From NCBI RefSeq assembly GCF_900116665.1, contig NZ_FPBK01000010.1, positions 110,247-174,246 of the forward strand: a DNA stretch of 64,000 nucleotides, written 5' to 3'. Source of the DNA: Pustulibacterium marinum. GTDB lineage: Bacteria > Bacteroidota > Bacteroidia > Flavobacteriales > Flavobacteriaceae. Numbering within the stretch: position 1 is the first letter of the stretch; the number at the start of each line of letters is the position of its first letter. The position numbers were made by a program, and so were the translations under genes. The notes below the pieces were generated by a model. It searched no databases. It was given only the letters and a program-made list of their open reading frames with translations, and was not told the origin of the DNA. Below are positions 41,129 to 53,736 of the stretch, one piece after another.

Positions 41129-42316
41129 ATGGCAAAGGAAACTTTTGATCGTTCCAAACCGCACTTAAATATTGGTACTATTGGACACGTAGATCACGGT
41201 AAAACTACCTTGACTGCTGCTATTACTACTGTATTAGCAAATGCTGGTCTTTCTGAATTACGTTCATTCGATTCTATCGATAACGCTCCAGAAGAAAAAG
41301 AAAGAGGTATTACTATTAATACTTCTCACGTTGAGTATCAAACTGCTAACCGTCACTATGCGCACGTTGACTGTCCTGGTCACGCCGATTACGTTAAAAA
41401 CATGGTAACTGGTGCTGCTCAGATGGATGGTGCGATCTTAGTAGTTGCTGCAACAGATGGTCCTATGCCACAAACTCGTGAGCACATTTTATTAGGTCGT
41501 CAGGTTGGTGTTCCAAGAATTGTTGTATTCTTGAACAAATGTGATATGGTTGATGATGAGGAGTTATTAGAGCTTGTTGATATGGAGGTAAGAGAATTAC
41601 TTTCTTTCTATGAGTATGATGGTGATAATGGTCCTGTAATCCAAGGTTCTGCTTTAGGTGCATTGAATGGTGAGCAAAAGTGGGTTGATTCTGTTATGGA
41701 ATTAATGGAGGCTGTTGATAACTGGATTGAATTACCACAACGTGATGTTGATAAGCCATTCTTAATGCCAGTAGAAGATGTATTTACAATTACTGGTCGT
41801 GGTACTGTAGCAACAGGACGTATCGAGACAGGGGTTGCTAATACTGGAGATCCTGTAGAAATTATCGGTATGGGAGCTGAAAAATTAACTTCTACTATTA
41901 CAGGGGTCGAGATGTTCCGTAAAATTTTGGATAGAGGTGAAGCTGGTGATAACGTAGGTCTTTTATTGAGAGGTATCGAGAAATCTGATATCAAAAGAGG
42001 TATGGTTATCTGTAAGCCAGGTTCTGTAAAACCACACTCTAAATTCAAAGCTGAGGTTTATATCCTTAAGAAAGAAGAAGGTGGACGTCACACTCCATTC
42101 CATAACAACTACCGTCCACAGTTCTATTTAAGAACAACAGACGTTACAGGTACTATTTCTCTTCCTGATGGAGTTGAGATGGTTATGCCAGGTGATAACT
42201 TAACTATTACTGTTGAGTTGTTAAGCCCAGTAGCTTGTTCTGTAGGTTTACGTTTCGCTATCCGTGAAGGTGGTAGAACAGTAGGTGCTGGTCAGGTAAC
42301 TGAAATTTTAGACTAA
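41129..42316 (+). CDS. tuf: Elongation factor Tu
   Basis: GTPase that brings aminoacyl-tRNA to the ribosome. The 395-residue protein has G1 [10 protein letters not shown]2 [11 protein letters not shown]3 [12 protein letters not shown] and G4 NKCD, then the two beta domains ending AGQVTEILD. It lies 56 nt after tRNA-Thr(GGT) and is probably read through from the tRNA promoter. A hairpin with a T-run follows (42334-42368). Confidence 0.99.
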   Translation: MAKETFDRSKPHLNIGTIGHVDHGKTTLTAAITTVLANAGLSELRSFDSIDNAPEEKERGITINTSHVEYQTANRHYAHVDCPGHADYVKNMVTGAAQMDGAILVVAATDGPMPQTREHILLGRQVGVPRIVVFLNKCDMVDDEELLELVDMEVRELLSFYEYDGDNGPVIQGSALGALNGEQKWVDSVMELMEAVDNWIELPQRDVDKPFLMPVEDVFTITGRGTVATGRIETGVANTGDPVEIIGMGAEKLTSTITGVEMFRKILDRGEAGDNVGLLLRGIEKSDIKRGMVICKPGSVKPHSKFKAEVYILKKEEGGRHTPFHNNYRPQFYLRTTDVTGTISLPDGVEMVMPGDNLTITVELLSPVACSVGLRFAIREGGRTVGAGQVTEILD

Positions 42317-42333
42317 TTAAGTTTAATATATAA

Positions 42334-42368
42334 AATCAAAGGTGCTTCTTTGAAGCGCCTTGATTTTT
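42334..42368 (+). terminator. Hairpin terminator after tuf
   Basis: AATCAA and GGTGCTTC pair with GAAGCGCC and TTGATT (one bulged A, one G-T), loop TTT, then TTTTT. It lies between tuf and tRNA-Trp. Leaky termination would set the ratio of tuf to the secE-nusG-rpo genes. Confidence 0.75.
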
Positions 42369-42373
42369 GAAAA

Positions 42374-42444
42374 ACGGGTGTAGTTCAATGGCAGAATAGC
42401 GGTCTCCAAAACCGTTGATGGGGGTTCGAATCCCTCCACCCGTG
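42374..42444 (+). tRNA. tRNA-Trp (CCA)
   Basis: 71 nt; acceptor ACGGGTG / CACCCGT, anticodon loop CTCCAAA (CCA), T-arm GGGGTTCGAATCCCT. It starts 6 nt after the tuf terminator and is 18 nt before secE. Confidence 0.95.
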
Positions 42445-42462
42445 CAAATTAAAGATAATAAA

Positions 42463-42657
42463 ATGGCTGGTTTTGTAACTTATATAAAAGAATCATTCGA
42501 AGAGTTAAAGCATAATGTTACATGGCCTACATGGGCTGAGGGGCAAAAACTTATGGTGGTTGTTGCTGCCTTTTCTGTTGTTTTTGCTTTGGCTGTTTTT
42601 GGAGTAGATAAGATATTAGAGAATTTGATGTCTCTATATTTTGGACTATTTAATTAA
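42463..42657 (+). CDS. secE: Preprotein translocase subunit SecE
   Basis: A 64-residue single-span protein: amphipathic helix FVTYIKESFEELKHNVTWPTW (conserved NVTWPT) and one transmembrane helix (about 28-50). It clamps SecY. The frame is open further upstream into the tRNA-Trp gene; the ATG at 42463 gives the family length. It precedes nusG, as in most bacteria. Confidence 0.96.
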   Translation: MAGFVTYIKESFEELKHNVTWPTWAEGQKLMVVVAAFSVVFALAVFGVDKILENLMSLYFGLFN

Positions 42658-42678
42658 TCTTATTAAAACCTAGTAACT

Positions 42679-43230
42679 ATGGCAGATGCATTAGCAAAAC
42701 AATGGTATGTAGTAAGGGCTGTAAGTGGTCAGGAAAATAAGGTTAAATCTTATATTGAAAATGAAATTTCACGTTTAGGTTATGCTGATTATGTAGAGGA
42801 TGTTTTGGTTCCTACAGAAAAAGTAGTGCAAATTCGTAATGGGAAAAAAATAAACAAGGAAAGAGTTTATTTTCCAGGATACATTATGGTGAAGGCTAAT
42901 CTTGGTGGTGAAGTGGTACATATTATAAAATCAATAACTGGTGTTATCGGGTTTTTAGGAGAAGTTAAGGGAGGGGATCCTGTTCCTTTAAGAAAATCTG
43001 AAGTTAACAGAATGTTAGGTAAGGTAGATGAATTGACTGTGAAAACAGATAATGTTGTTATTCCTTACACTGTTGGAGAAACTATCAAGGTTATTGATGG
43101 TCCATTTAATGGTTTTAACGGAACTGTTGAAAAGGTTAATGAAGAGAAACGTAAACTTGAGGTGATGGTTAAGATTTTCGGTAGAAAAACACCATTAGAG
43201 TTAAGTTACATGCAAGTAGAGAAAATTTAA
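42679..43230 (+). CDS. nusG: Transcription termination/antitermination factor NusG
   Basis: A 183-residue protein with the NGN domain WYVVRAVSGQENKVKSYIE at the start, VYFPGYIMVKANL and the C-terminal KOW motif GETIKVIDGPFNGFNGTVEKVNEEKRK (in parts). It links RNA polymerase to ribosome or Rho. A hairpin with seven T follows. Confidence 0.98.
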   Translation: MADALAKQWYVVRAVSGQENKVKSYIENEISRLGYADYVEDVLVPTEKVVQIRNGKKINKERVYFPGYIMVKANLGGEVVHIIKSITGVIGFLGEVKGGDPVPLRKSEVNRMLGKVDELTVKTDNVVIPYTVGETIKVIDGPFNGFNGTVEKVNEEKRKLEVMVKIFGRKTPLELSYMQVEKI

Positions 43231-43240
43231 ATTATATATG

Positions 43241-43280
43241 AAAAGAGTGGTGCTTCCAATTTAGAAATCACTCTTTTTTT
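43241..43280 (+). terminator. Hairpin with T7 between nusG and rplK
   Basis: AAAAGAGTGGT (43241-43251) pairs with ATCACTCTTTT (43267-43277; one G-T), loop 15 nt, T-run to 43280. It ends 12 nt before the rplK ATG. It may act as a partial terminator or attenuator. Confidence 0.7.
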
Positions 43281-43292
43281 AAATTGTAAACA

Positions 43293-43730
43293 ATGGCAAA
43301 AGAAGTTAGTAAAGTAGTTAAACTACAAGTTAAGGGAGGTGCTGCGAATCCGTCGCCACCGGTTGGACCTGCTTTGGGAGCTGCCGGAGTTAACATCATG
43401 GAGTTCTGTAAGCAGTTCAATGCTCGTACACAGGACAAACCAGGGAAAACCCTTCCAGTTGTTATCACCGTGTATAAAGACAAGTCATTTGACTTTGTTA
43501 TTAAAACTCCACCAGCAGCAGTTCAGCTAATGGAAGCGGCTAAGATTAAAAAAGGATCCGGAGAGCCAAACCGTAAAAAGGTAGCTGATGTAACTTGGGA
43601 ACAAGTGAAAGTTATCGCAGAGGACAAAATGCAAGATCTTAATGCATTTACTATCGAATCAGCAATGAGTATGGTAGCAGGTACAGCAAGATCTATGGGA
43701 TTAACTGTATCGGGTGATAAGCCTTTTTAA
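43293..43730 (+). CDS. rplK: 50S ribosomal protein L11
   Basis: A 145-residue protein with [21 protein letters not shown] at the start (proline-rich loop) and the rRNA-binding C-domain ([19 protein letters not shown]). Forms the GTPase-associated stalk base. Its start is close behind a terminator-like hairpin. Confidence 0.99.
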   Translation: MAKEVSKVVKLQVKGGAANPSPPVGPALGAAGVNIMEFCKQFNARTQDKPGKTLPVVITVYKDKSFDFVIKTPPAAVQLMEAAKIKKGSGEPNRKKVADVTWEQVKVIAEDKMQDLNAFTIESAMSMVAGTARSMGLTVSGDKPF

Positions 43731-43749
43731 ATCTTAAAAGACTGGAAAA

Positions 43750-44439
43750 ATGGCAAAATTGACAAAAAAGCATAAAGAGGCATTAGCTAAAATTGAGACG
43801 AATAAATTATATTCTCTTCAAGAGGCTTCCTCTTTAGTAAAAGAAGTAAGCTACGTAAAGTTTGATGCATCTGTAGATGTAGCTGTACGTTTAGGAGTAG
43901 ATCCACGTAAAGCAAATCAAATGGTAAGAGGTGTTGTTACATTACCTCATGGTACTGGTAAAGATGTTAAGGTTTTAGCATTAGTTACTCCAGACAAAGA
44001 AGCAGAAGCTAAAGAAGCTGGTGCAGATTACGTAGGCTTGGATGAGTATCTTCAGAAGATTAAAGAAGGTTGGACAGATGTAGATGTTATTGTAACTATG
44101 CCATCTGTTATGGGGAAATTAGGTCCTTTAGGTAGAATCTTAGGTCCTAGAGGTTTAATGCCAAACCCTAAAACTGGTACTGTAACAATGGATGTTGCTA
44201 AAGCTGTTGCTGAAGTAAAAGCTGGTAAAATTGACTTTAGAGTTGATAAGACTGGAATTGTTCACGCTGCTATCGGTAAATCTTCATTTACTCCAGAGCA
44301 AATTTTCGGAAATGCTCAGGAATTGATTCAAACATTAATTAAAATGAAACCAACTGCAGCTAAGGGTACATATATCAAGTCTATCTTTGTGTCTAGCACA
44401 ATGAGTCCTGGTATTCCTGTAGATCCTAAAGCAGTTTAA
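43750..44439 (+). CDS. rplA: 50S ribosomal protein L1
   Basis: A 229-residue protein with [33 protein letters not shown] and [18 protein letters not shown]. Forms the L1 stalk at the E site. It is 19 nt after rplK. No clear L1-binding mimic of 23S rRNA was found by eye. Confidence 0.99.
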   Translation: MAKLTKKHKEALAKIETNKLYSLQEASSLVKEVSYVKFDASVDVAVRLGVDPRKANQMVRGVVTLPHGTGKDVKVLALVTPDKEAEAKEAGADYVGLDEYLQKIKEGWTDVDVIVTMPSVMGKLGPLGRILGPRGLMPNPKTGTVTMDVAKAVAEVKAGKIDFRVDKTGIVHAAIGKSSFTPEQIFGNAQELIQTLIKMKPTAAKGTYIKSIFVSSTMSPGIPVDPKAV

Positions 44440-44464
44440 TTGGTAGTTAAAAATTTAGTAGATC

Positions 44465-44980
44465 ATGACTAGAGAAGAAAAATTAACGGTAATCGAAGAT
44501 TTGACTGCGCAGTTGGCCGAAAACAATACTATTTATTTAGCAGATATATCTGGATTAGATGCAGATACAACTTCTAAATTACGTAGAGCATGTTTTAAAG
44601 CTAATATTCAATTAGCAGTTGTGAAAAATACATTGCTGGCAAAAGCAATGGAAGCTTCAGATAAAGAATTTGGTGAATTACCAGAAGTTTTAAAAGGTAA
44701 TACTTCATTGATGTTTTCTGAGGTAGGTAATGCACCTGCAAAATTGATCAAGGATTTTCGTAAAAAATCTGAAAAACCAATCCTTAAAGGAGCTTTTGTA
44801 GAAGAAGCTGTTTATGTTGGAGATGAAAACCTTGATGCTTTATCTAACATCAAATCTAAAGACGAGGTTATTGGAGATATTATTACATTACTTCAATCGC
44901 CTGCTAAGAATGTTATTTCTGGACTTAAGTCTGGAGGTGGTAAATTGGCTGGTATCCTTAAGACTTTGTCTGAAAAATAA
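44465..44980 (+). CDS. rplJ: 50S ribosomal protein L10
   Basis: A 171-residue protein: MTREEKLTVIEDLTAQLAEN at the start, LRRACFKANIQLAVVKNTLLAKA, and the C-terminal helix SGLKSGGGKLAGILKTL that carries L12 dimers. Only 25 nt separate it from rplA, so no long L10 leader is present as in E. coli. Confidence 0.98.
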   Translation: MTREEKLTVIEDLTAQLAENNTIYLADISGLDADTTSKLRRACFKANIQLAVVKNTLLAKAMEASDKEFGELPEVLKGNTSLMFSEVGNAPAKLIKDFRKKSEKPILKGAFVEEAVYVGDENLDALSNIKSKDEVIGDIITLLQSPAKNVISGLKSGGGKLAGILKTLSEK

Positions 44981-45028
44981 TAGAACGCACTTTAACAATT
45001 ATATTTAAAAAATTTAAACGATAGAAAA

Positions 45029-45406
45029 ATGGCAGATTTAAAAGATTTCGCAGAACAATTAGTTAACTTAACAGTTAAAGAAGTAAACGAGTTAGCTAAC
45101 ATTTTAAAAGAAGAATATGGTATCGAGCCTGCTGCTGCTGCTGTAGCTGTAGCTGGTGGAGCTGCTGCTGGTGGTGCAGAAGCTGCTGAAGAAAAAACTG
45201 AATTCGACGTAGTATTGAAAGCTGCTGGAGGATCTAAGTTAGCAGTTGTAAAACTAGTTAAAGAATTAACTGGTGCTGGTTTGAAAGATGCTAAAGATAT
45301 GGTAGATAATGTTCCTTCTACATTAAAAGAAGGTGTTTCTAAAGATGAGGCTGAAGGTCTTAGAAAATCTTTAGAAGAAGCTGGAGCTGAAGTAGAGCTT
45401 AAGTAA
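45029..45406 (+). CDS. rplL: 50S ribosomal protein L7/L12
   Basis: A 125-residue acidic protein with the N-terminal dimer domain ([20 protein letters not shown]), an Ala/Gly-rich hinge (about 35-55) and the C-terminal domain [40 protein letters not shown]. Recruits translation GTPases. A large hairpin follows. Confidence 0.99.
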   Translation: MADLKDFAEQLVNLTVKEVNELANILKEEYGIEPAAAAVAVAGGAAAGGAEAAEEKTEFDVVLKAAGGSKLAVVKLVKELTGAGLKDAKDMVDNVPSTLKEGVSKDEAEGLRKSLEEAGAEVELK

Positions 45407-45439
45407 GTTACATAACGGCTGCCAAAGCTGTAAAATTTT

Positions 45440-45485
45440 GGTTTAGGTCTTGGGATTTTTATCTTTAAGACCTAAACCCTTTTAC
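45440..45485 (+). terminator. Hairpin between rplL and rpoB
   Basis: GGTTTAGGTCTT (45440-45451) and AAGACCTAAACC (45467-45478) form a perfect 12-bp stem with a 15-nt loop, followed by CTTTTA. The weak T-run suggests partial termination, lowering rpoBC relative to ribosomal proteins. Confidence 0.7.
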
Positions 45486-45542
45486 GTATATAAATATATA
45501 CGTTCTTTTATATTTTCATTTTAATCAAAATTTTGTCCATTG

Positions 45543-48500
45543 ATGTTAACAAATCAGACTGAAAGATTAAGTTTTGCCTCAGCTAAGAATACTCCAGATT
45601 ATCCGGATTTCTTGGACATTCAAATTAAGTCTTTTCAAGATTTTTTCCAATTAGAAACCAAATCTGATGAGCGAGGTAACGAAGGTCTTTATAACACCTT
45701 CATGGAAAATTTTCCAATCACTGATACCAGAAACCAGTTTGTACTTGAGTTTTTAGATTATTTTGTAGACCCACCTAGATATTCTATTCAAGAATGTATC
45801 GAAAGAGGTTTAACTTACAGCGTGCCATTAAAAGCACGTCTTAAGTTATATTGTACAGATCCTGAACATGAGGATTTTGAAACAATAGTACAAGATGTGT
45901 ATTTAGGAGTGATTCCTTATATGACTCCAAGTGGTACTTTTGTTATCAATGGTGCAGAGCGTGTTGTAGTTTCTCAATTACACCGTTCACCAGGAGTTTT
46001 CTTTGGACAATCTTTCCACGCTAATGGTACCAAGTTATATTCTGCCAGAGTAATTCCTTTTAAAGGATCTTGGATAGAATTTGCTACAGATATCAATAGC
46101 GTTATGTATGCTTATATTGATAGAAAGAAAAAATTGCCTGTTACTACTTTATTTAGAGCAATAGGATTTGAAAGAGATAAAGATATTTTAGAAATTTTTG
46201 ACCTTGCAGAAGAGGTGAAAGTTTCTAAAAGTGGACTTAAAAGAGTTCTTGGTCGTAGATTGGCCGCCCGTGTTTTGAATACATGGCATGAGGATTTTGT
46301 GGATGAAGACACCGGGGAAGTTGTTTCTATCGAAAGAAACGAGATCGTTCTAGATCGTGATACTATTTTAGAAAAAGAACATATAGATGAGATTGTTGAT
46401 GCAGATGTAAAAACTATTTTACTTCATAAAGAAGAAAGTCAGTCTGCTGAATACGCTATCATTCATAATACTTTACAAAAAGACCCTACGAACTCAGAAA
46501 AAGAAGCAGTAGAACATATTTATCGTCAATTACGTAATGCAGAACCGCCAGATGAGGAAACTGCTCGTGGTATTATTGATAAATTATTCTTCTCAGATCA
46601 AAGATATAATCTTGGAGAAGTTGGTCGTTATAGAATGAACAAAAAATTAGGTCTTGATATTGAAATGGATAAGCAAGTGCTTACCAAACTAGATATCATT
46701 ACCATCGTTAAATATTTAATCGAGTTGATCAACTCAAAAGCAGAGATTGATGATATTGATCACTTATCTAACCGTCGTGTACGTACAGTAGGTGAGCAAT
46801 TATCTTCTCAGTTTGGTGTTGGTTTGGCTCGTATGGCTCGTACCATTCGTGAGCGTATGAACGTTCGTGATAACGAAGTCTTTACACCAATTGATTTGAT
46901 TAATGCGAAGACGCTTTCTTCTGTTATCAATTCATTCTTTGGAACAAACCAGTTATCTCAGTTCATGGATCAAACCAATCCATTAGCAGAGATTACACAC
47001 AAACGTCGTTTATCTGCATTAGGGCCTGGAGGTCTTTCTCGTGAAAGAGCAGGTTTCGAGGTACGTGATGTTCACTATACACATTATGGTCGTTTATGTC
47101 CTATTGAAACTCCTGAAGGACCAAACATTGGTTTGATTTCTTCTCTAGGTGTATTTGCGAAAGTAAACAGTATGGGATTCATTGAAACTCCATATCGTAA
47201 AGTAACAGAAGGTAAAGTAGATCTTAGTGAAATTCTTTATTTAAGCGCTGAAGAAGAAGAAGATAAGTTAATCGCGCAAGCGAATATTGAGATGGATGAA
47301 TCAGGGAAAGTTACTGCTGAAAAAGTAATTGCCCGTGAGGAAGGTGACTTCCCTGTTGTAGAACCAACTCAATTAGATTATACAGATGTTGCTCCCAACC
47401 AAATAGCATCGATTTCTGCATCTTTAATTCCATTCTTGGAACATGATGATGCGAACCGTGCGTTGATGGGATCTAACATGATGCGTCAGGCAGTTCCTTT
47501 ATTACGTCCACAAGCTCCTATTGTTGGTACTGGTTTGGAAAGACAAGTAGCTTCAGATTCTAGAGTATTGATTAATGCTGAAGGAGACGGTGAAGTAGAA
47601 TATGTAGATGCACAAAAAGTAACTATCAAATATGATAGAACGGAAGAGCAAAGAATGGTAAGTTTTGATTCAGATTCTAAAACTTATGATTTGATTAAAT
47701 TCCGTAAAACTAACCAAGGTACTTCTATCAACTTAAAGCCTATCGTTAGAAAAGGTGATAGAGTTGTAAAAGGTCAAGTACTTTGTCAAGGATATGCAAC
47801 CGAAGGTGGTGAGTTAGCTCTTGGTAGAAATATGCAAGTAGCGTTCATGCCTTGGAAAGGATATAACTTTGAGGATGCTATTGTAATCTCTGAAAAAGTA
47901 GTACGTGAAGATATCTTTACGTCTATACACGTTGATGAGTATTCATTAGAAGTTAGAGATACCAAGTTAGGTGCAGAAGAACTTACAAATGATATTCCTA
48001 ACGTTTCTGAAGAAGCTACTAAAGATTTGGATGAATACGGAATGATTCGTGTAGGTGCAGAAGTAAAACCTGGTGATATCTTAATTGGTAAGATTACTCC
48101 AAAAGGAGAATCAGATCCAACTCCTGAAGAAAAATTACTTCGTGCAATTTTTGGTGATAAAGCTGGTGATGTAAAAGATGCTTCTTTAAAAGCTTCTCCA
48201 TCATTGAATGGTGTAGTTATCGATAAGAAATTATTTGCAAGAGCATTAAAAGATAAGCGTAAAAGAGCTAAAGATAAAGAGGATATTACCAAATTAGAAT
48301 TAGAATATAGCGCTAAGTTCGAAGAATTAAAAGATCGTCTTGTAGATAAACTATTTGCTTTGGTAAATGGTAAAACATCTCAAGGTGTTATGAATGATCT
48401 TGGAGAGGAAGTATTACCAAAAGGTAAAAAATATACTCTTAAGATGCTGAATAGTGTGGATGATTTTGCACACTTAGTAGGAGGTAGTTGGACGACAGAT

Positions 48501-49352
48501 GAAGCAACAAATGCTTTAGTGGCTGACTTAATTCATAATTACAAGATTAAATTAAATGACCTTCAAGGTAGTTTAAGAAGAGATAAGTTTACCATTACTG
48601 TTGGAGATGAACTTCCGGCTGGTATTATGAAACTTGCAAAAGTTTACATTGCTAAAAAGCGTAAGCTTAAAGTAGGTGATAAAATGGCAGGTCGTCACGG
48701 TAACAAAGGTATTGTAGCTAGAATTGTACGTGAAGAAGATATGCCGTTCTTGGAAGATGGAACACCAGTTGATATTGTATTGAATCCACTTGGGGTACCT
48801 TCTCGTATGAACATTGGTCAGATTTATGAAACTGTACTTGGATGGGCAGGTCTTAAATTAGGTAGAAAATTTGCTACTCCAATTTTCGATGGTGCTTCTC
48901 TAGATCAAATTAATGAATTAACAGATGAAGCTGGTATTCCAAGATTTGGTCACACGTATCTATACGATGGTGGTACAGGTCAGCGATTTGATCAGCCTGC
49001 AACAGTTGGTGTTATCTATATGTTGAAATTAGGTCACATGGTAGATGATAAGATGCACGCACGTTCTATTGGTCCATACTCGTTGATTACGCAACAACCT
49101 CTTGGAGGTAAAGCACAATTTGGTGGTCAGCGTTTTGGAGAAATGGAAGTTTGGGCATTAGAAGCTTACGGTGCTTCTAGTACACTTAGAGAAATTCTTA
49201 CAGTAAAATCAGATGATGTTATTGGTAGAGCTAAAACGTACGAAGCTATTGTTAAAGGTGAACCTATGCCAGAACCTGGCTTACCAGAATCTTTCAATGT
49301 ATTAATGCATGAATTGAAAGGTCTAGGATTAGACATTAGATTAGAAGACTAA
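45543..49352 (+). CDS. rpoB: RNA polymerase beta subunit
   Basis: A 1269-residue subunit. Seen are the rifampicin-region block [19 protein letters not shown] ... [17 protein letters not shown], the catalytic [21 protein letters not shown] and the C-terminal [24 protein letters not shown]. The rif region has the usual sensitive residues as far as can be read. The start ATG at 45543 is preferred over the TTG at 45540. Confidence 0.99.
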   Translation: MLTNQTERLSFASAKNTPDYPDFLDIQIKSFQDFFQLETKSDERGNEGLYNTFMENFPITDTRNQFVLEFLDYFVDPPRYSIQECIERGLTYSVPLKARLKLYCTDPEHEDFETIVQDVYLGVIPYMTPSGTFVINGAERVVVSQLHRSPGVFFGQSFHANGTKLYSARVIPFKGSWIEFATDINSVMYAYIDRKKKLPVTTLFRAIGFERDKDILEIFDLAEEVKVSKSGLKRVLGRRLAARVLNTWHEDFVDEDTGEVVSIERNEIVLDRDTILEKEHIDEIVDADVKTILLHKEESQSAEYAIIHNTLQKDPTNSEKEAVEHIYRQLRNAEPPDEETARGIIDKLFFSDQRYNLGEVGRYRMNKKLGLDIEMDKQVLTKLDIITIVKYLIELINSKAEIDDIDHLSNRRVRTVGEQLSSQFGVGLARMARTIRERMNVRDNEVFTPIDLINAKTLSSVINSFFGTNQLSQFMDQTNPLAEITHKRRLSALGPGGLSRERAGFEVRDVHYTHYGRLCPIETPEGPNIGLISSLGVFAKVNSMGFIETPYRKVTEGKVDLSEILYLSAEEEEDKLIAQANIEMDESGKVTAEKVIAREEGDFPVVEPTQLDYTDVAPNQIASISASLIPFLEHDDANRALMGSNMMRQAVPLLRPQAPIVGTGLERQVASDSRVLINAEGDGEVEYVDAQKVTIKYDRTEEQRMVSFDSDSKTYDLIKFRKTNQGTSINLKPIVRKGDRVVKGQVLCQGYATEGGELALGRNMQVAFMPWKGYNFEDAIVISEKVVREDIFTSIHVDEYSLEVRDTKLGAEELTNDIPNVSEEATKDLDEYGMIRVGAEVKPGDILIGKITPKGESDPTPEEKLLRAIFGDKAGDVKDASLKASPSLNGVVIDKKLFARALKDKRKRAKDKEDITKLELEYSAKFEELKDRLVDKLFALVNGKTSQGVMNDLGEEVLPKGKKYTLKMLNSVDDFAHLVGGSWTTDEATNALVADLIHNYKIKLNDLQGSLRRDKFTITVGDELPAGIMKLAKVYIAKKRKLKVGDKMAGRHGNKGIVARIVREEDMPFLEDGTPVDIVLNPLGVPSRMNIGQIYETVLGWAGLKLGRKFATPIFDGASLDQINELTDEAGIPRFGHTYLYDGGTGQRFDQPATVGVIYMLKLGHMVDDKMHARSIGPYSLITQQPLGGKAQFGGQRFGEMEVWALEAYGASSTLREILTVKSDDVIGRAKTYEAIVKGEPMPEPGLPESFNVLMHELKGLGLDIRLED

Positions 49353-49362
49353 AAAATTATTT

Positions 49363-49390
49363 GAACATCGAGTTTCATAGCTCGGTGTTC
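49363..49390 (+). other. Hairpin between rpoB and rpoC
   Basis: GAACATCGAG and CTCGGTGTTC form a 10-bp stem (one G-T) with loop TTTCATAG. Only ATTTTC follows, so it is more likely an RNase site or mRNA stabiliser than a terminator. Confidence 0.5.
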
Positions 49391-49425
49391 ATTTTCATAC
49401 ACTTAATTCATTATCACCATATATT

Positions 49426-52400
49426 ATGGCAAGAGCAAAAGATAAGAATACAGTAAAGAGATTTGATAAAATCTCAATAGGTTTAGCATCTCCAGAATCT
49501 ATTTTGGCAGAATCTAGAGGAGAGGTGCTTAAGCCGGAAACAATTAACTATCGTACTCACAAACCAGAGCGCGATGGTCTTTTTTGCGAGCGTATTTTTG
49601 GTCCTGTAAAAGATTACGAATGTGCTTGTGGTAAATACAAAAGAATCCGTTACAAAGGAATTGTTTGTGATAGATGTGGAGTTGAAGTAACGGAGAAAAA
49701 AGTTCGTAGAGATAGAGTTGGGCACATTAACCTTGTGGTTCCTGTAGCACACATCTGGTATTTCCGTTCTTTACCAAATAAAATTGGATACCTTCTTGGA
49801 TTGCCTTCTAAGAAATTAGATATGATTATCTATTATGAGCGTTACGTGGTTATTCAACCAGGTATTGCTAAAGGTCCTGAAGGAGAAGAATTAAATAGAC
49901 TTGACTTCTTAACAGAAGAAGAATATTTAAATATTTTAGATACACTTCCACAAGAAAACTTGTATTTGGAAGACTCAGATCCTAATAAATTCATCGCTAA
50001 GATGGGAGCTGAATGTATCGAAGAATTATTAAGAAGAATAGATCTTAATGAATTGTCTTATCAATTAAGACATAAAGCTAATAACGAAACCTCTAAACAA
50101 CGTAAAACAGAAGCATTAAAGCGTCTTCAAGTTGTGGAAGCATTCAGAGATTCTCAAAAAAATAGAGAGAATAATCCTGAGTGGATGGTAATGCGTGTTG
50201 TTCCGGTTATTCCACCAGAATTACGTCCGTTAGTGCCATTAGATGGTGGTCGTTTTGCAACATCAGATTTAAATGATTTATACCGTCGTGTAATCATCAG
50301 AAACAACCGTTTAAAGCGTTTGATGGAAATCAAAGCTCCGGAAGTGATCTTACGTAATGAAAAACGTATGCTTCAGGAATCAGTTGATTCATTATTTGAT
50401 AATACACGTAAGTCATCAGCAGTTAAAACTGAATCTAACAGACCATTGAAATCACTTTCAGATTCATTGAAAGGTAAGCAAGGTCGTTTCCGTCAAAACT
50501 TACTTGGTAAGCGTGTAGATTATTCAGCACGTTCTGTGATTGTTGTTGGACCGGAAATGAAATTGTTTGAGTGTGGTCTTCCAAAAAATATGGCAGCTGA
50601 GCTTTACAAACCTTTTGTAGTAAGAAAGCTTATTGAAAGAGGTATTGTAAAAACAGTAAAGTCTGCCAAAAAGATTATAGATAAAAAAGAACCAGTTGTT
50701 TGGGATATTTTAGAAAATGTAATTAAAGGTCACCCGGTATTATTAAACCGTGCCCCTACCTTACACCGTTTAGGTATCCAAGCATTCCAGCCAAAACTTA
50801 TCGAAGGTAAAGCTATTCGTTTACACCCATTAGTGTGTACGGCGTTTAACGCGGATTTCGATGGTGACCAGATGGCGGTTCACTTACCATTAGGGCCAGA
50901 AGCTATTTTGGAAGCGCAATTATTAATGTTGGCTTCTCATAATATCTTAAACCCGGCGAATGGTTCTCCAATTACGGTACCTTCTCAGGATATGGTTTTG
51001 GGTCTTTACTATATGACAAAGGCCAGAAAATCTACACCTGATAATGAAGTTAAAGGAGAAGGTTTAACTTTTTATTCTGCAGATGAAGTAAACATCGCTT
51101 TCAATGATAAGCGTGTGAGCTTAAATGCAATTGTAAAAGTTAGAGCTAAAGATTATAACGAAAACGGAGAATTAGTTTACCAAATCATTGAAACAACTGC
51201 TGGTAGAGTATTGTTTAACCAAACAGTTCCAGAAAAAGCAGGGTATATCAATGAGGTTTTAACTAAAAAATCGCTTCGTGATATTATCGGACGAATTTTA
51301 AAAGTTACTAGTGTTCCTGAAACCGCTGATTTCCTTGATAAGATTAAGGATATGGGATATAAATTCGCTTTTGAAGGTGGATTGTCATTCTCATTAGGGG
51401 ATATTATTATTCCACCAGAAAAGCATGGAATGATCGCCGAAGCAAATGAGCAGGTAGATGGAATTATGATGAACTATAACATGGGTCTTATTACCAATAA
51501 CGAACGTTATAATCAGGTAATTGACGTATGGACATCAACAAACGCAATGCTTACCGAATTAGCTATGAAGCGTATTCGTGAAGACAACCAAGGGTTTAAC
51601 TCGGTATTCATGATGCTTGATTCTGGAGCTCGTGGATCTAAAGAGCAGATCCGTCAGTTGACAGGTATGCGTGGTTTGATGGCAAAACCTAAAAAATCGA
51701 ATTCAGGTGGTGGAGAAATTATTGAAAATCCAATTCTTTCTAACTTTAAAGAAGGTCTTTCAATTCTTGAATACTTTATCTCTACGCACGGTGCTCGTAA
51801 AGGTCTTGCGGATACAGCATTAAAAACTGCCGATGCAGGTTATTTAACTCGTCGTTTGGTAGACGTTTCTCAAGATGTTATTGTAAACACAGAGGATTGT
51901 GGAACATTAAGAGGTCTAGAAGTAGAAGCACTTAAGAAAAATGACGAAGTTGTAGAATCTTTAGGAGCTAGAATTTTAGGTCGTGTTTCTTTACATGATG
52001 TTTACAACCCACTTACTGAAGAATTAATCATTGCAGCTGGTGAAGAGATAGATGAAGATCACGTTGTTAAGGTTAATAACTCTCCAATCGAGTCAGTTGA
52101 AGTTCGTTCTCCATTGACTTGTGAAGCAGAGCAAGGTATTTGTGCTAAATGTTACGGTAGAAACCTTTCAACCAACAAAATGGTTCAAAAAGGTGAAGCT
52201 GTAGGTGTAGTAGCTGCTCAATCAATTGGTGAGCCTGGTACACAGTTAACACTTCGTACCTTCCACGTGGGTGGTACTGCAGGTAACATTTCTGAAGAGA
52301 ATAAGTTATTTGCTAAATTTGATGGTGTTGCAGAAATTGATGATCTTAAAACTGTTCAAGGTGAAGATTCAGAAGGAAACAAAGTAGATATTGTTATTTC

Positions 52401-53724
52401 TCGTACTTCTGAATTGAAATTGGTTGATCAGAAAACTGGTATCACTTTAAGTACAAGTAATATCCCTTACGGATCTACAATCTTTGTCGATAATGGGGCT
52501 AAACTTAAAAAAGGTGATGTAGTTTGTCAATGGGATCCATATAATGGTGTAATTGTATCAGAATTTGCTGGTAAAATTGCATACGACGGAATTCAGCAAG
52601 GTGTTACATACCAAGTAGAAATTGATGAACAAACAGGTTTCCAGGAAAAAGTAATTTCAGAATCAAGAAATAAGAAAATCATTCCTACTTTATTGATTCA
52701 AGATGCTAAAGGAAATACTTTACGTTCATACAACTTACCGGTAGGTGCTCACTTAATGGTTGACGATGGTGATAAAATTAAGGAAGGTAAAGTGCTTGTG
52801 AAAATTCCTCGTAAGTCTGCAAAAGCAGGGGATATTACAGGAGGTCTTCCTCGTGTAACCGAATTATTCGAAGCACGTAATCCATCAAACCCGGCGGTAG
52901 TTTCAGAAATTGATGGTGTTATTTCTTTTGGAAAAATCAAAAGAGGTAACCGTGAAATTATTGTAGAGTCTAAACTTGGGGAAATCAAGAAATATTTGGT
53001 GAAATTATCTAACCAAATCTTAGTTCAGGAAAATGACTTTGTGAAAGCTGGTATGCCACTTTCAGATGGATCTATTACTCCAGATGATATCTTGAAGATT
53101 AAAGGACCTGCAGCAGTACAACAATATCTAGTAAATGAAGTTCAGGAAGTTTACCGTTTACAAGGGGTAAAAATTAATGACAAACACTTTGAGGTTGTTG
53201 TACGTCAAATGATGCGTAAAGTAAGAATTGAAGATTCTGGAGATACATTATTCCTAGAAAATCAATTGGTACATAAAATAGACTTTATCAAAGAAAACGA
53301 TGCGTTGTTCGGTAAAAAAGTTGTTGAAGATGCTGGTGAATCCGACACATTGAAAGAAGGTCAAATTGTAACCGTACGTGAATTGAGAGATGAAAATTCT
53401 ATCTTGAAACGTGCAGATAAAAATCTTGTAGTAGCAAGAGATGTAGTTCCTGCAACTGCTACTCCAATACTTCAAGGTATTACAAGAGCTTCATTACAGA
53501 CTAAATCATTCATCTCTGCAGCTTCCTTCCAGGAAACTACAAAAGTATTGAATGAGGCCGCTGTAAATGGTAAAGTAGATTCTTTAGAAGGATTGAAAGA
53601 GAATGTAATTGTAGGTCATAAGATTCCTGCTGGTACTGGTATGAGAGATTACGATAATATTATTGTAGGATCTAAAGAAGAGTACGACGAGATCATGGCT
53701 GGCAAACAAGAAATTAACTTCTAA
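49426..53724 (+). CDS. rpoC: RNA polymerase beta-prime subunit
   Basis: A 1432-residue subunit with the N-terminal zinc finger ([20 protein letters not shown]), the Mg-binding [12 protein letters not shown], the bridge-helix region [20 protein letters not shown], the second zinc site CGTLRG ... [13 protein letters not shown], and [19 protein letters not shown] large lineage-typical insert lies between the trigger-loop halves. It follows rpoB by 73 nt. Confidence 0.99.
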   Translation: MARAKDKNTVKRFDKISIGLASPESILAESRGEVLKPETINYRTHKPERDGLFCERIFGPVKDYECACGKYKRIRYKGIVCDRCGVEVTEKKVRRDRVGHINLVVPVAHIWYFRSLPNKIGYLLGLPSKKLDMIIYYERYVVIQPGIAKGPEGEELNRLDFLTEEEYLNILDTLPQENLYLEDSDPNKFIAKMGAECIEELLRRIDLNELSYQLRHKANNETSKQRKTEALKRLQVVEAFRDSQKNRENNPEWMVMRVVPVIPPELRPLVPLDGGRFATSDLNDLYRRVIIRNNRLKRLMEIKAPEVILRNEKRMLQESVDSLFDNTRKSSAVKTESNRPLKSLSDSLKGKQGRFRQNLLGKRVDYSARSVIVVGPEMKLFECGLPKNMAAELYKPFVVRKLIERGIVKTVKSAKKIIDKKEPVVWDILENVIKGHPVLLNRAPTLHRLGIQAFQPKLIEGKAIRLHPLVCTAFNADFDGDQMAVHLPLGPEAILEAQLLMLASHNILNPANGSPITVPSQDMVLGLYYMTKARKSTPDNEVKGEGLTFYSADEVNIAFNDKRVSLNAIVKVRAKDYNENGELVYQIIETTAGRVLFNQTVPEKAGYINEVLTKKSLRDIIGRILKVTSVPETADFLDKIKDMGYKFAFEGGLSFSLGDIIIPPEKHGMIAEANEQVDGIMMNYNMGLITNNERYNQVIDVWTSTNAMLTELAMKRIREDNQGFNSVFMMLDSGARGSKEQIRQLTGMRGLMAKPKKSNSGGGEIIENPILSNFKEGLSILEYFISTHGARKGLADTALKTADAGYLTRRLVDVSQDVIVNTEDCGTLRGLEVEALKKNDEVVESLGARILGRVSLHDVYNPLTEELIIAAGEEIDEDHVVKVNNSPIESVEVRSPLTCEAEQGICAKCYGRNLSTNKMVQKGEAVGVVAAQSIGEPGTQLTLRTFHVGGTAGNISEENKLFAKFDGVAEIDDLKTVQGEDSEGNKVDIVISRTSELKLVDQKTGITLSTSNIPYGSTIFVDNGAKLKKGDVVCQWDPYNGVIVSEFAGKIAYDGIQQGVTYQVEIDEQTGFQEKVISESRNKKIIPTLLIQDAKGNTLRSYNLPVGAHLMVDDGDKIKEGKVLVKIPRKSAKAGDITGGLPRVTELFEARNPSNPAVVSEIDGVISFGKIKRGNREIIVESKLGEIKKYLVKLSNQILVQENDFVKAGMPLSDGSITPDDILKIKGPAAVQQYLVNEVQEVYRLQGVKINDKHFEVVVRQMMRKVRIEDSGDTLFLENQLVHKIDFIKENDALFGKKVVEDAGESDTLKEGQIVTVRELRDENSILKRADKNLVVARDVVPATATPILQGITRASLQTKSFISAASFQETTKVLNEAAVNGKVDSLEGLKENVIVGHKIPAGTGMRDYDNIIVGSKEEYDEIMAGKQEINF

Positions 53725-53736
53725 TATAATTTTAGA

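Noticed and set aside
41608..42048. 146-codon antisense frame within tuf
   Set aside because: Shadow frame; product is Ser/Pro/Ile-rich without a start context or domain.
47786..48292. 168-codon antisense frame within rpoB
   Set aside because: Shadow of a highly expressed conserved gene; the product is Ser/Pro-rich with no domain.
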